DNA of 64,000 nt, taken from Fervidicola ferrireducens. Lineage in GTDB: Bacteria > Bacillota > Thermosediminibacteria > Thermosediminibacterales > Thermosediminibacteraceae. This document shows, piece after piece, positions 8,995 to 17,570 of the stretch. Both the position numbers and the translations under genes were made by a program. The notes beneath the pieces are model-generated. The model was given only the letters and a program-made list of their open reading frames with translations. It made no database searches and had not been told where the DNA came from. How positions within the stretch are numbered: the stretch's first letter is position 1; each line of letters starts with the position of its first letter. The stretch spans positions 1-64,000 of the forward strand of contig NZ_LOED01000007.1 in assembly GCF_001562425.1 (NCBI RefSeq), given 5' to 3'.

Positions 8995-8997
8995 TTT

Positions 8998-9630
8998 TTA
9001 ACCCTCCACACCTATAAGTTGTTTGCAAAGCCTCACGCCTTTTGCGGCATCGTCCGCCCACGCGTCGGCTCCCGTGAATTCCTTCACGCTCTCGTCTACC
9101 CTGCCTCCTCCAATTATTATCTTTATGCTGTCCCTCAACCCAGCTTCCTTCAATTTGTCCACCGTCTTCTTCATCGAAGTTACTCCAGCAGTTATAAGAC
9201 ACGACATGCCTACTATGTCCGGCTTGTGCTCCTTCACCGCTTCCACAAACTTCTCCTCCGGCGTGTCTATCCCTATGTCTATCACTTCAAATCCCGAAGC
9301 TTCGGCAAATACCTTGAATATGTCCTTGCCTATGTTGTGCACGTCTTCCTTCACAGTCCCGAGAACTATCTTGCCTATCTTCTTGACCGAACCGCTCTTT
9401 ATCTTCGGCAACGTAAATTCCATTATCTGCTTGAATATCTCGCCGCCCAAGATAAGTTCGGACAGGAAGTATTCTCCCTTCTCAAACCTGGCTCCTACTT
9501 CGCCCATCGCGTCCCGGCATACTTCTAGAAGCTTCTGCGGGTCCCCTCCACCGTCTAAGTATTCCTTCGCCTTCTTTATAGCCTCCTCTTCTTCCATCTC
9601 GACTATGCTCTTTAAAATTTCATCAAGCAT
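8998..9630 (-). CDS. Methyltransferase corrinoid protein (copy 2)
   Basis: 210 residues, same architecture as the copy at 5573-6205: helical cap domain followed by a B12-binding domain with D96-x-H98-x-x-G101. The two proteins differ at few positions, and 9188-9348 is base-for-base identical to 5763-5923 although flanking DNA differs mostly at third codon positions. It sits between two UroD methyltransferases, the usual MT1-corrinoid-MT2 arrangement of methyl transfer systems. Confidence 0.9.
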   Translation of the reverse strand: MLDEILKSIVEMEEEEAIKKAKEYLDGGGDPQKLLEVCRDAMGEVGARFEKGEYFLSELILGGEIFKQIMEFTLPKIKSGSVKKIGKIVLGTVKEDVHNIGKDIFKVFAEASGFEVIDIGIDTPEEKFVEAVKEHKPDIVGMSCLITAGVTSMKKTVDKLKEAGLRDSIKIIIGGGRVDESVKEFTGADAWADDAAKGVRLCKQLIGVEG

Positions 9631-9657
9631 CAGTAAAACCTCCTTTGAAAAATTTTT

Positions 9658-10887
9658 TCAATACCTGCCGTACTTTTCGACAGCTTCAATTAAAGCCCTA
9701 ATATTTTCTACCGGGGTTTCTCTCGGAGCAATCCCCACGCTGGTCGCGAGTATGTATCCTCCACCGGGTTTAACTTCGTCCAACAGTTCCTTAACGTAGG
9801 CATCGATTTTTTCGGTCGTCCCGCCGACTATCAAACTAATCGGCACCCCGCCCATCACGCACGTATGTCCCTTCAAAATTTCCTTTGCTTTCCTGACATC
9901 GGTTTTTTCAAAGTAGGCTATGCCCCATCCTTTCGGGAGGTCGAGGATGGTTTCTAAATGCGCATCGTGTCTGCCTTCGAAAAACACGAATGACTTTATG
10001 CCTTCCTTTGCAAAGCCCAGTATTACCTCTTTCAGATAAGGCCAGTAGAATTCATTGTAAAGCTCCGGTGATAGGTATTCGTTCAAATGCAGCGGTATAA
10101 AAGCATATTTGACTCCCAAAGGCTTTAAAGCCAATCCTGCTTTTAAAATTGGTTCTACCAGCGCTTCGCATGCTTTTTTTACTTTGTCCGGATACCTGCG
10201 AAGGTCAAGTATCAAATTGAGTTCATCCCTCAGGCCATCTCCTATGAGATCTAAGGGGGTGTACCCCAAGGTTATGGGGATAGCCGGGTAACCTAATTGG
10301 GCCAGTTCTTTTCCAACTTCAATGGTAAAATTCTTTATTTTTTCGGCCTCCATTCCCAGCCTTATCATGGCAGCCATCGCTTTGCGCGGAGTATTCATAT
10401 TGCGGCAAATCCTCGGAATTATCGTTTCCGCTATGAACTTGACCGGATCTTCTATTAAATCGTCGTACTCTTCCGGTTCCATAAATTTCCCGCCGATGAA
10501 CTGCGGCGAACAATTCTTTTCGATTTCCCTGCCGGGATACCTGGTGCATGTATCATCTATTATGTCATGTATCGTACCAAACATCGCCATTCCGACCGTC
10601 GCCGAAACATCCGGATCATCGGCAAAAGCGTATGTAAACGGTGGCACCCCGACTCCCACAAAACCCGCCGCAAAAGTCCAGTCACAGGGGAAATCTCTGT
10701 TGAATTTGACAATCGCTTCTTTAGCCTTGTCATAATCGAAACAAAATTCTTCCTGCGTTATGCCCGCATAAGCTGCTATCACATCGCCACCAACGCCGCT
10801 GAAGGGCACCCGGTCAGGTTCTTCCAGGTTTACCGCCGCCTCGATCCGCGCAAGTCTTTCCTTCGCTAATTCTTCCGGACTTTTCAT
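9658..10887 (-). CDS. UroD-family corrinoid methyltransferase (copy 3, divergent)
   Basis: 409 residues. Same fold and ends as copies 1 and 2, with the GHTCVMGG zinc-type motif and EGRHDAHL, but clearly more divergent (for example VGVPPFTYAFADDP near 85-100). The distal Cys position reads TSVGIAP. With two UroD proteins flanking one corrinoid protein, one of them may be the second methyltransferase delivering methyl groups to tetrahydrofolate; no MeTr/AcsE-type pterin methyltransferase is encoded in the window. Which one does so is inference. Confidence 0.8.
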   Translation of the reverse strand: MKSPEELAKERLARIEAAVNLEEPDRVPFSGVGGDVIAAYAGITQEEFCFDYDKAKEAIVKFNRDFPCDWTFAAGFVGVGVPPFTYAFADDPDVSATVGMAMFGTIHDIIDDTCTRYPGREIEKNCSPQFIGGKFMEPEEYDDLIEDPVKFIAETIIPRICRNMNTPRKAMAAMIRLGMEAEKIKNFTIEVGKELAQLGYPAIPITLGYTPLDLIGDGLRDELNLILDLRRYPDKVKKACEALVEPILKAGLALKPLGVKYAFIPLHLNEYLSPELYNEFYWPYLKEVILGFAKEGIKSFVFFEGRHDAHLETILDLPKGWGIAYFEKTDVRKAKEILKGHTCVMGGVPISLIVGGTTEKIDAYVKELLDEVKPGGGYILATSVGIAPRETPVENIRALIEAVEKYGRY

Positions 10888-10963
10888 TTTTTACACCTCT
10901 TTTTTAAAAATTGTGGAACCGCTACTTGCATATCACCTCCTCATAAGTCTTTTCTAAAGAGGT

Positions 10964-11587
10964 TTACAATTTTTTCAGCACTTCATCATAAGCTTCATCC
11001 GCCAGAGCGTCCGCTTCTTTGCAAATTTTTTCTACGTATTTTCCTGTATTCTCCACGAATTCTCTGTCGTCGATTCCGCCTAGGTTTATGAGTACATTCA
11101 GTTTCCCTCCGTGCACCGCTGCTTTTAAAAGGAGCGCACCGACTCCCACGTCGCTTATGGCAAGTTTTGAGCCTATCTCGGCCAACCTTTTTTGAAGTTT
11201 CAGGGCTTCGAGCGAATATTCCATTATCTTTAACGGCACCTGGCACGCGTTCTTCAAAGCCCTATTTAAGGCTTCCTTTTTCTTTTGCTTTTCTTCCTCG
11301 GTATTTTTAGGAAGCTTGTATGCGGCCGCTACTTCTTTGAAAACCTCGGCGTCCTCATCAACCAACAAAAGCAATTTCCTTTGAAGTTCCCTGGTCTTCT
11401 CCAGTATATCCTTTACTTCCGGCTCTACATCCTTGTATTTTTCCTTTCCTATAGTCAGATTGCAGACCATCCCCCCTAGCGCATTTCCCAGCGCCCCAGC
11501 AAGCGCTGCAGCGCCTCCTCCACCAGGAACCGGTTCCTTGGACGAAAGCACTTCCACAAAATCTTCTAAACTGCTCTTTATAAACAT
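10964..11587 (-). CDS. fchA: Methenyltetrahydrofolate cyclohydrolase, FTCD-C/FchA family
   Basis: 207 residues with the N-terminal PVPGGGGAAALAGALG loop characteristic of the cyclodeaminase/cyclohydrolase family; length fits FchA, which converts methenyl-THF to 10-formyl-THF reversibly. Amino-acid-degrading cyclodeaminases are similar, but the neighbourhood (corrinoid methyltransferases downstream, formate channel 46 bases upstream) favours the C1 role. It would connect methyl groups oxidised on tetrahydrofolate to formate, or the reverse. Confidence 0.8.
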   Translation of the reverse strand: MFIKSSLEDFVEVLSSKEPVPGGGGAAALAGALGNALGGMVCNLTIGKEKYKDVEPEVKDILEKTRELQRKLLLLVDEDAEVFKEVAAAYKLPKNTEEEKQKKKEALNRALKNACQVPLKIMEYSLEALKLQKRLAEIGSKLAISDVGVGALLLKAAVHGGKLNVLINLGGIDDREFVENTGKYVEKICKEADALADEAYDEVLKKL

Positions 11588-11632
11588 ACGTTAAATCTCC
11601 GTCCTTCCTCAATTAGTCGTATTGCAAATGAC

Positions 11633-12427
11633 TTACATTTTTAAATCGCTATTTCTCGCCTCACCAAAATACGCGAGGAAGTACACTAACGGAACTATTA
11701 ATGCCCCTCCTATCATATTCCCCAAAGTGACGGGGATCAAGTTCCTTGCGAATATTTCTCCCCAGCTTATATCCAATCCCCCGAACTTTGCCAGGGGAAG
11801 GAAAAACATATTCGCCACACTGTGCTCATAGCCCGAAAGCACGAAAAGCATTATGGGAAACCAGCACGAAAATATCTTGGAAATTATGTCCTGCGATGAA
11901 GTTGCCATCATCACTGCAAGGACCACCAGGATGTTGCACAGTATCCCTCTCACCAAGGGCACCGCAAAATTCGAAAACATCTTGTTTTGTCCAATGGAGA
12001 GGGCCAGGTCTTTAACACTGCCTTGTAAATATCCGCCACTTGCAATAAGATATGCGAGAAGTACGGAACCTATAAAGTTAGCCGCATATACTGTAATCCA
12101 ATTTCTACACAGCGCTGCTCCATCAATTTCCCTTCTCAAAACCGAAAATACCATCAAATTATTCCCCGTAAAAAGCTCGGCGCCGCAAATCACTACAAGC
12201 ATGAGGCCAACCGGAAAGACCATGGCACCGGCAAATTTCATAAGACCGGCATCGATATTCTTTAATGTCTGCATTATCGTAATAGAGGCGAATCCACCGA
12301 AACCTATATAGATTCCAGCCATCAATCCCAAAAGGATCATTTGCAAAAGGGAAAGTTCTGCCTTCTTTTTCCCTATTGCGATAGTAGACTCAATTATTTC
12401 CCGCGGCGCTAAAAACCTCTTTTCCAT
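11633..12427 (-). CDS. Formate/nitrite channel, FocA/FdhC family
   Basis: 264 residues from ATG at 12427, which has AAGGAG seven bases upstream; the frame extends upstream to 12490 without a ribosome site. Six hydrophobic segments, with the FNT-type segments GLMAGIYIGFGGFAS near the N-terminus and ELFTGNN in the middle. FNT channels move formate, nitrite or lactate. First gene of the operon that continues with fchA and methyltransferases, so formate export or import is most likely. Confidence 0.85.
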   Translation of the reverse strand: MEKRFLAPREIIESTIAIGKKKAELSLLQMILLGLMAGIYIGFGGFASITIMQTLKNIDAGLMKFAGAMVFPVGLMLVVICGAELFTGNNLMVFSVLRREIDGAALCRNWITVYAANFIGSVLLAYLIASGGYLQGSVKDLALSIGQNKMFSNFAVPLVRGILCNILVVLAVMMATSSQDIISKIFSCWFPIMLFVLSGYEHSVANMFFLPLAKFGGLDISWGEIFARNLIPVTLGNMIGGALIVPLVYFLAYFGEARNSDLKM

Positions 12428-12464
12428 TTTTGACTCCTTCCCCACTATTGTCATAAATATTAAC

Positions 12465-12509
12465 ATGTATATACATCTTAAGAATATCACAGAATTATTA
12501 AATTGTCAA
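12465..12509 (-). promoter_or_regulatory. Promoter of the focA-fchA-methyltransferase operon
   Basis: Minus strand: TTGACA (12509-12504), 17 bases, TATTCT (12486-12481). A 12-bp palindrome ATGTATATACAT at 12465-12476 falls at the expected start of transcription and could be an operator. Confidence 0.6.
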
Positions 12510-12631
12510 TATTTTTTAATTGTATTTGCATTTTGTGATTTTTCGCAAGCCAAAGTTTTTTAATGCTATATTTTCTTACTTCTATAAAATTTGTTATAAT
12601 AACAGAAAAATAAACAAAAAGTAATTGTATT

Positions 12632-13036
12632 ATGTCCTCGAAAGTAATAAACGGCAGTATTTCCTCTAAAAGCGAACAAACGGGCGCCAAGGACTTAAGC
12701 AGCACAACAATGAACATTTTAGTGATATAGCGGCTAAGTCTCAAATATTAGGTATCAACGCAGCAATAGAAGCCGCCAGGGCAGCTCAGACAGGACACGG
12801 ATTTGGAGTAATAGCCACAGAGATAAGGAAGATGGCTGAAACCAGTAAAAAATCAATAGAAGAAGTAAAAGCTTTGACTTTGAATGAGAGAGAGGATATC
12901 AGAAATAAACGAGGACATCAAAGTTACATTCGAATTTTCCCGCAATCAGGCTGCAGCTTCCCAAGAAATCTCTAAGGCCATTCAGGGGTTGATAGAACAC
13001 ATTGAAAAGCTCGAGAAAATATCAAAATTGTTATAA
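12632..13036 (+). pseudogene. Methyl-accepting chemotaxis protein fragment, frameshifted
   Basis: The plus strand encodes the highly conserved MCP hairpin tip, including LGINAAIEAARA and GFGVIATEIRKMAE, followed by KSIEEVKAL. The frame then shifts near 12890-12900 and continues as NQAAASQEISKAI to a stop at 13036. The region before the tip is also out of frame. Only the C-terminal signalling part remains, without transmembrane or sensor domain, so this is a decayed gene. It is one of few plus-strand coding traces in the window. Confidence 0.75.
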
Positions 13037-13037
13037 A

Positions 13038-13070
13038 AAAATAAAAGGGGTGTTCTGGCCCTTTTTATTT
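13038..13070. terminator. Bidirectional terminator between MCP remnant and HAD gene
   Basis: Stem AATAAAAGGG / CCCTTTTTATT with A- and T-rich flanks on both sides; it can end transcription from both convergent genes. Confidence 0.65.
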
Positions 13071-13089
13071 TTAACGTTTTTTAAAATAA

Positions 13090-13560
13090 TTATTTCCTTA
13101 AAGTAGCTACGATTCTTTTGGTATTTAAAAACAATTCCAAGGCATCTTCTGGAGAAGTAACAACTATATCGGAGTTCATCAAGGCACCAAAAAAAGCCCC
13201 TTCTTTACCTATAACCGCAACTCTCAACCTGGATACCTGGAACATTTTTACATCGTTTTTTCCATTTCCTACAGCCGCAACATATTCTCCACCTAATTTT
13301 TCTACGAAATTTTTTTTATCCTCACCTCCATTTAAAGGGTCTACTCTTTGAAACTTCACGGGGAGGCCTTTTATCTCTTCATAAGCACATCCGTAAGTAT
13401 CAGCTGTGAGCACGTAAATCTCCATCACATTAGAAATATTTTTGATCAATTCCTTTACTCTCTCAGAACACTTCCCGTCCGCTGCCAATGTGCCGTTGTA
13501 ATCCAACACTAAATACTTTAGTTCTGCGATGCCTTCACCTGGAATTTCTATTTTTAACAT
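13090..13560 (-). CDS. HAD-superfamily protein (soluble P-type-ATPase-like, COG4087 type)
   Basis: 156 residues. Motif I reads D20-Y-N-G-T24, the P-type-ATPase-like DxNGT variant in place of DxDxT. VLTADT supplies motif II and GNGKNDVKM motif IV with acidic residues. There is no cap domain or membrane part. The family contains small stand-alone HAD proteins of unknown substrate. It stands alone between two zones of gene debris, with no operon partner to suggest a function. Confidence 0.7.
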   Translation of the reverse strand: MLKIEIPGEGIAELKYLVLDYNGTLAADGKCSERVKELIKNISNVMEIYVLTADTYGCAYEEIKGLPVKFQRVDPLNGGEDKKNFVEKLGGEYVAAVGNGKNDVKMFQVSRLRVAVIGKEGAFFGALMNSDIVVTSPEDALELFLNTKRIVATLRK

Positions 13561-13582
13561 AATTTACCTCCCTTGTGCAATT

Positions 13583-13858
13583 TCAATTTTTTTTATTCAC
13601 CCCTAGCAAACAAAAGTAATTAATTTTAAAATCGTCTTTTTCATTCAGCTCAACAAAATCCTTCTTCAATGCCCTTAAAATTGCTCTATATTCGAATTTC
13701 TCTCCGTTGAACCTACAAGTATTCGCTCGTGTAATATACCCTGGGCCTTTTCATTACTCTTGAAATTCCTTGGATTTAAAAGTAGCGTCTTTATTGCTTC
13801 GCCAGTTACAATTTCGCCATTTTTGGTCCTTGAAAAGCCAGGAATAAAGCATCTTTTT
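13583..13858 (-). pseudogene. Unrecognised coding remnant with frameshift
   Basis: Minus strand reads ELNEKRCFIPGFSRTKNG through LLLNPRNFKSNEKAQ, then shifts phase near 13750 and continues GYITRANTCRFNGEKFEYR to a stop at 13583. The smooth joining of the two frames shows a former gene of at least 95 codons. I do not recognise the family. It directly follows the transposase remnant and may be mobile-element cargo. Confidence 0.45.
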
Positions 13859-14138
13859 TCATTTAACTCCGGCTCGTTTTTTTAATAATTCCTTTAAATA
13901 AGCGATTTCCAAGTCTTTATCAACAATTATTGAGCATAGCATAACGTTTTCTTTTCTGAGTTTTAAGTTCATCTTCGGGATAATTTTCAGTGTTCAGGAG
14001 ATGTTTTTTCCAGTAATCTAAGGTGCTCTTTGATATGCCATACTTCCTACATACAGCAATTTTGGTAGTAGAAGAGCTTTCATCCTCGGCAAGGACAGCA
14101 AGTTTTTCTTCGAGGGTAAAGTTTTTACGTGCTGCCAT
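13859..14138 (-). pseudogene. IS3-type transposase orfA (HTH) remnant, frameshifted
   Basis: ATG at 14138 has GGGGGAG upstream; the product MAARKNFTLEEKLAVLAE followed by KYGISKSTLDYWKK is a transposase HTH of the IS3/IS911 orfA type. The open frame ends at 13920, and the expected C-terminal helix (DLEIAYLKELLKKRA) is found immediately after in another phase, to 13859. A DDE orfB is missing. The element is dead and lies about 100 bases from the distal end of the CRISPR array. Confidence 0.6.
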
Positions 14139-14240
14139 TGAGTTTGACTCCCCCAAGAGAAATTTTAGCATGTTGTGCGTTTTAGTCCAATTCTCTTGAG
14201 GGGCCAGCAATTAATGAAAAAATCGTGGCCGGAGGCATCA

Positions 14241-15278
14241 GTTTCAATCCCACTATGGTTCGATTAAAACTTATTTAGGAGGTAAATTTTTTTTGTTTTG
14301 AATTGAATCGTTTCAATCCCACTATGGTTCGATTAAAACGAAATCGTAGGCCAGCTTAAGCAGGACATATCAGAAGCAGTTTCAATCCCACTATGGTTCG
14401 ATTAAAACAACGAGAAAACGATTTTTCAATCCGTTATAGCAGTCGGGTTTCAATCCCACTATGGTTCGATTAAAACTTCTGGAGATTTTGGAATAAGTTG
14501 TTTTGATTAACGCCCGTTTCAATCCCACTATGGTTCGATTAAAACGATTACCAACACAAAACTAAATCATGCCCTGTTCTCGTTTCAATCCCACTATGGT
14601 TCGATTAAAACGCTCGTAACTTACAACAACATGGTTAAGATGCTTGAGTTTCAATCCCACTATGGTTCGATTAAAACTTAATACTTCTGCCCTCAAATTT
14701 TGCGGGCCCGGATATGCGTTTCAATCCCACTATGGTTCGATTAAAACAATCTCTTGTTCAAAGTCATTAAGTTCTTCAAAATTGTTTCAATCCCACTATG
14801 GTTCGATTAAAACACTATTGTAGTTTATTGCCGTAGCCGTTAGATTCTGGTTTCAATCCCACTATGGTTCGATTAAAACCCGTCAAACCGCAGTAAGTAC
14901 GTTGTCCACTCATCCACGTTTCAATCCCACTATGGTTCGATTAAAACTCAGAGTGGCCAGTTTGACGGAATGCAGGTTACGCGTTTCAATCCCACTATGG
15001 TTCGATTAAAACTCATATTCCGGCTCCCATTCCCATGAAGGAATATCAGTTTCAATCCCACTATGGTTCGATTAAAACTGTGACAGCATGAATGAAGAAG
15101 CACTTATCCTTCGCAGTTTCAATCCCACTATGGTTCGATTAAAACTACTAAAACCGGGTGCGGAAAAGTTGTGCGAGCTATAGTTTCAATCCCACTATGG
15201 TTCGATTAAAACTGAAGCTAAAGATGATTTTAATGAGCGAATGTTGCGGTTTCAATCCCACTATGGTTCGATTAAAAC
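14241..15278 (-). CRISPR. CRISPR array, 16 repeats of 30 bp, 15 spacers of 35-40 bp
   Basis: Plus-strand repeats start GTTTCAATCCC and end GATTAAAAC; all sixteen appear identical. Repeat starts: 14241, 14310, 14379, 14447, 14516, 14582, 14648, 14718, 14784, 14850, 14918, 14983, 15049, 15116, 15183, 15249. Read on the minus strand the repeat ends in ATTGAAAC, the usual 8-base 5' handle of I-A/I-B crRNAs, so transcription should run on the minus strand, the same way as the cas genes. The leader and newest spacers would then be at the cas3 side (15279-15377). No degenerate terminal repeat was seen. Confidence 0.98.
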
Positions 15279-15377
15279 CAAGCAAAAAAACTAGACTTTA
15301 TAAGGCTTTGCAGCCTTGGATATGCCGTCGACCTCCGGTACTTGAAAAACCCCAGGGGGTCGACGGCAGTTTTTGTA
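15279..15377 (-). promoter_or_regulatory. Putative CRISPR leader with strong hairpin
   Basis: 99 bases between the cas3 stop and the first repeat. It contains a long inverted repeat (GCCGTCGACC at 15324-15333 with GGTCGACGGC at 15358-15367, extendable to 13 pairs with one G-T) and a small AAGGCT-TTGC-AGCCTT hairpin near 15302-15317. The T-run (AGTTTTTG) follows the big hairpin only on the plus strand. Leader assignment follows from repeat orientation; promoter elements were not identified. Confidence 0.5.
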
Positions 15378-17570
15378 TTAGTCAATAAAAACAAAGCTAT
15401 TACTTTTTTCTTGGCTTGGTGGCATTAATCCGAATTCAGAACTATATTCCAATGTAGTTTGAATGCAATTAAGGTCTTCTATAAATGTAAAGTATTCGCT
15501 CTGTCGTAACCAATATATCGGCACGGGGACCAGCAGCTCCGGTAATCTCCAGAATTCCTCTTTTTGCTTTAGCTCATAAGCCTCCTGCACATAGCCCGAA
15601 GGAATCACATCTACCGACAAATGGCCCCTCCGCGCAGTAAAACGTTCCCGCATTTCTTCATCTGACAGATTTATTGTGTAACATCCCAAAATTCGTTGAA
15701 CCTCATCAAGGGTATTTCGCCCTTCTAAAAATTCTTTTTTCCAATCATCTGAAGAAAAGACTTGTTCATAGAGTGTATGAGTAAGTTCGGTTAAATCGCG
15801 ATCTGTTGGGATTTCCGATATTTTTTCTAAAAGCTGCAAACTTAATTCCAGCACATCCTTACCGTAAATCCGCTCCGACCCTTTGCTCCATTGCTTAAAA
15901 ATAAATACCGGAGAATGTAATTTTTCCCCACGGCGATTTACCCGTCCTAAGCGTTGAACCAAAGCATCAATAGGTGCAATTTCTGTTATCAGAACATCAT
16001 ACGAAATATCCAAACTTACTTCAACCACTTGGGTGGAAATGAAGATCGTCCCTTTGGGGGGATTCCCCACCATTTCTTCTTTCAATTGCCTGTCGCGGAA
16101 AATAAAACGTGAATGAAGCAGATAGCAGTTTTCCCACTCATATTCTTCCTTCAGTTTTTTATAAAGCGACTGCACATCGCTAATCGTATTGGCTACTACT
16201 AGGACATTTTCTCCCTTTTGAGCATAATCCATTGCCAGGGATAAGCCGCCTTCTAGCGAACCATTTTGAAGCTTCAATCTATGCCTTTTGCGTTCCCAAA
16301 GATTATCTTCAGCTTCAATTAATTCTCCTTTTGGGAATAAATTTAACAGTGCAGGCGGCAATGTTGCGCTTGCTAATGCCAGCCGATACGGTTTTTCTCT
16401 TTCTAATGCTTCCACCAATAACCCAAGCGTATAAGGCTCGTATGCGTGGATCTCATCTAATATAACTGTTGCTTGTTTTGAAAAACTCCGGCGCTCTTCC
16501 CAGTGTCGGCCATTCAGATGGGCCAATATGTATTGATCGATAGTTGCCACCGTAACAGGTTTTGCGAAGACCGAACCGAACAAACGGGTATCCAGAGGAT
16601 CTTCATCTAGATTCAAATCTTTGCGCATAATGTAATTTGCACGGCCATGAGCGAGTGCTACCGATTTGTCGTCAAAAATCTTGCGCATTCGCTTCCACAT
16701 AGCATTTACCGTAGCCTGAGTCGGCAAAAGATATATGAGTCGCTCTGCGTCACCGGCCCAAAGAAGTAGTGCTTCGGTTTTCCCCGATCCAGTCGGAGCC
16801 CTGAGCCAAATTACATCGGAACCGCTGTTTGCCGCACGCTGCTGAAAGCCGCGCAGTATGAAACCCTCTTCTTTTTCACGCCGACGAACGTTTGATTCAA
16901 CCTTCGACCTTCCACCATCCAAAAAAATCATAGAAGAACTGAATTCACCTGATGAAACCAGCCAATCCGATATATGCAAAATTGCTTTAATCTGGGCAAA
17001 TTCCTGCGGTATAAGATCTTTAAAAATACCTCTCAACGTTTTATTTTGAATAACCCTTTCATCATCGAGCATTGCAGCGGGCGAATCCTTTATCAAATTT
17101 TGTATAATCCACAAAAATTCTTCATCTGCGGGAATCCCATCCATGCCAGCATTTCTGAGCATCTCCAAGATAACCTTAATAATTTGAGAAAGTTGCGGAT
17201 GAAAATTGGGAACGGCATCAAAACCTTTGTAAAGCCCGGGACTTAACGGAGAATGATGCGTCAACACCGCAGCGGTGGCGTAAAGATCGAACTGATTCCA
17301 TTTTAATTTCTGTCCTAAAAGGCTTTCCGCCACCATTATGAAAGGCATTGAAGCTAAAGCATGGGGATAAGCTTTTTTACGCTTGCCTCTTATATAATCC
17401 TGAAAATCCACGGTAGCTTTGCCGATATCATGGAATGCGCAGGCGAGTAAAACTTTCATCTGCAAGCGCTCATCCAATTTCATGCGTTTTGCGATCTCAT
17501 TCCCCACATGCAAAACACTCCGCAAATGGTCTTCGAGGGCAACATCTGGTTTCGCTAGGAGTTCATCCAC
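15378..17570 (-). CDS. cas3: CRISPR-associated nuclease-helicase Cas3 (HD domain N-terminal)
   Basis: 730 residues. The N-terminal HD nuclease contains H47-D48 in FHDIGK and further His residues (HHSPL near 105). The SF2 helicase carries Walker A GSGKT at 261-265, DEIH at 372-375, SAT at 401-403 and QRLGRVNRRG near 535. GTG start with GGAGG seven bases upstream; it overlaps the end of cas5 by 16 bases, so translation is coupled. It degrades target DNA after Cascade recognition. All catalytic motifs seem intact, so interference may work even if adaptation does not. Confidence 0.95.
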   Translation of the reverse strand: MDELLAKPDVALEDHLRSVLHVGNEIAKRMKLDERLQMKVLLACAFHDIGKATVDFQDYIRGKRKKAYPHALASMPFIMVAESLLGQKLKWNQFDLYATAAVLTHHSPLSPGLYKGFDAVPNFHPQLSQIIKVILEMLRNAGMDGIPADEEFLWIIQNLIKDSPAAMLDDERVIQNKTLRGIFKDLIPQEFAQIKAILHISDWLVSSGEFSSSMIFLDGGRSKVESNVRRREKEEGFILRGFQQRAANSGSDVIWLRAPTGSGKTEALLLWAGDAERLIYLLPTQATVNAMWKRMRKIFDDKSVALAHGRANYIMRKDLNLDEDPLDTRLFGSVFAKPVTVATIDQYILAHLNGRHWEERRSFSKQATVILDEIHAYEPYTLGLLVEALEREKPYRLALASATLPPALLNLFPKGELIEAEDNLWERKRHRLKLQNGSLEGGLSLAMDYAQKGENVLVVANTISDVQSLYKKLKEEYEWENCYLLHSRFIFRDRQLKEEMVGNPPKGTIFISTQVVEVSLDISYDVLITEIAPIDALVQRLGRVNRRGEKLHSPVFIFKQWSKGSERIYGKDVLELSLQLLEKISEIPTDRDLTELTHTLYEQVFSSDDWKKEFLEGRNTLDEVQRILGCYTINLSDEEMRERFTARRGHLSVDVIPSGYVQEAYELKQKEEFWRLPELLVPVPIYWLRQSEYFTFIEDLNCIQTTLEYSSEFGLMPPSQEKSNSFVFID

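Noticed and set aside
12487-12744. 85-codon minus-strand open frame upstream of focA
   Set aside because: It is antisense to the MCP remnant, covers the focA promoter and has no ribosome site or family resemblance.
15158-15388. Plus-strand frame at the end of the CRISPR array
   Set aside because: It is made of repeats and spacers; a chance open frame.
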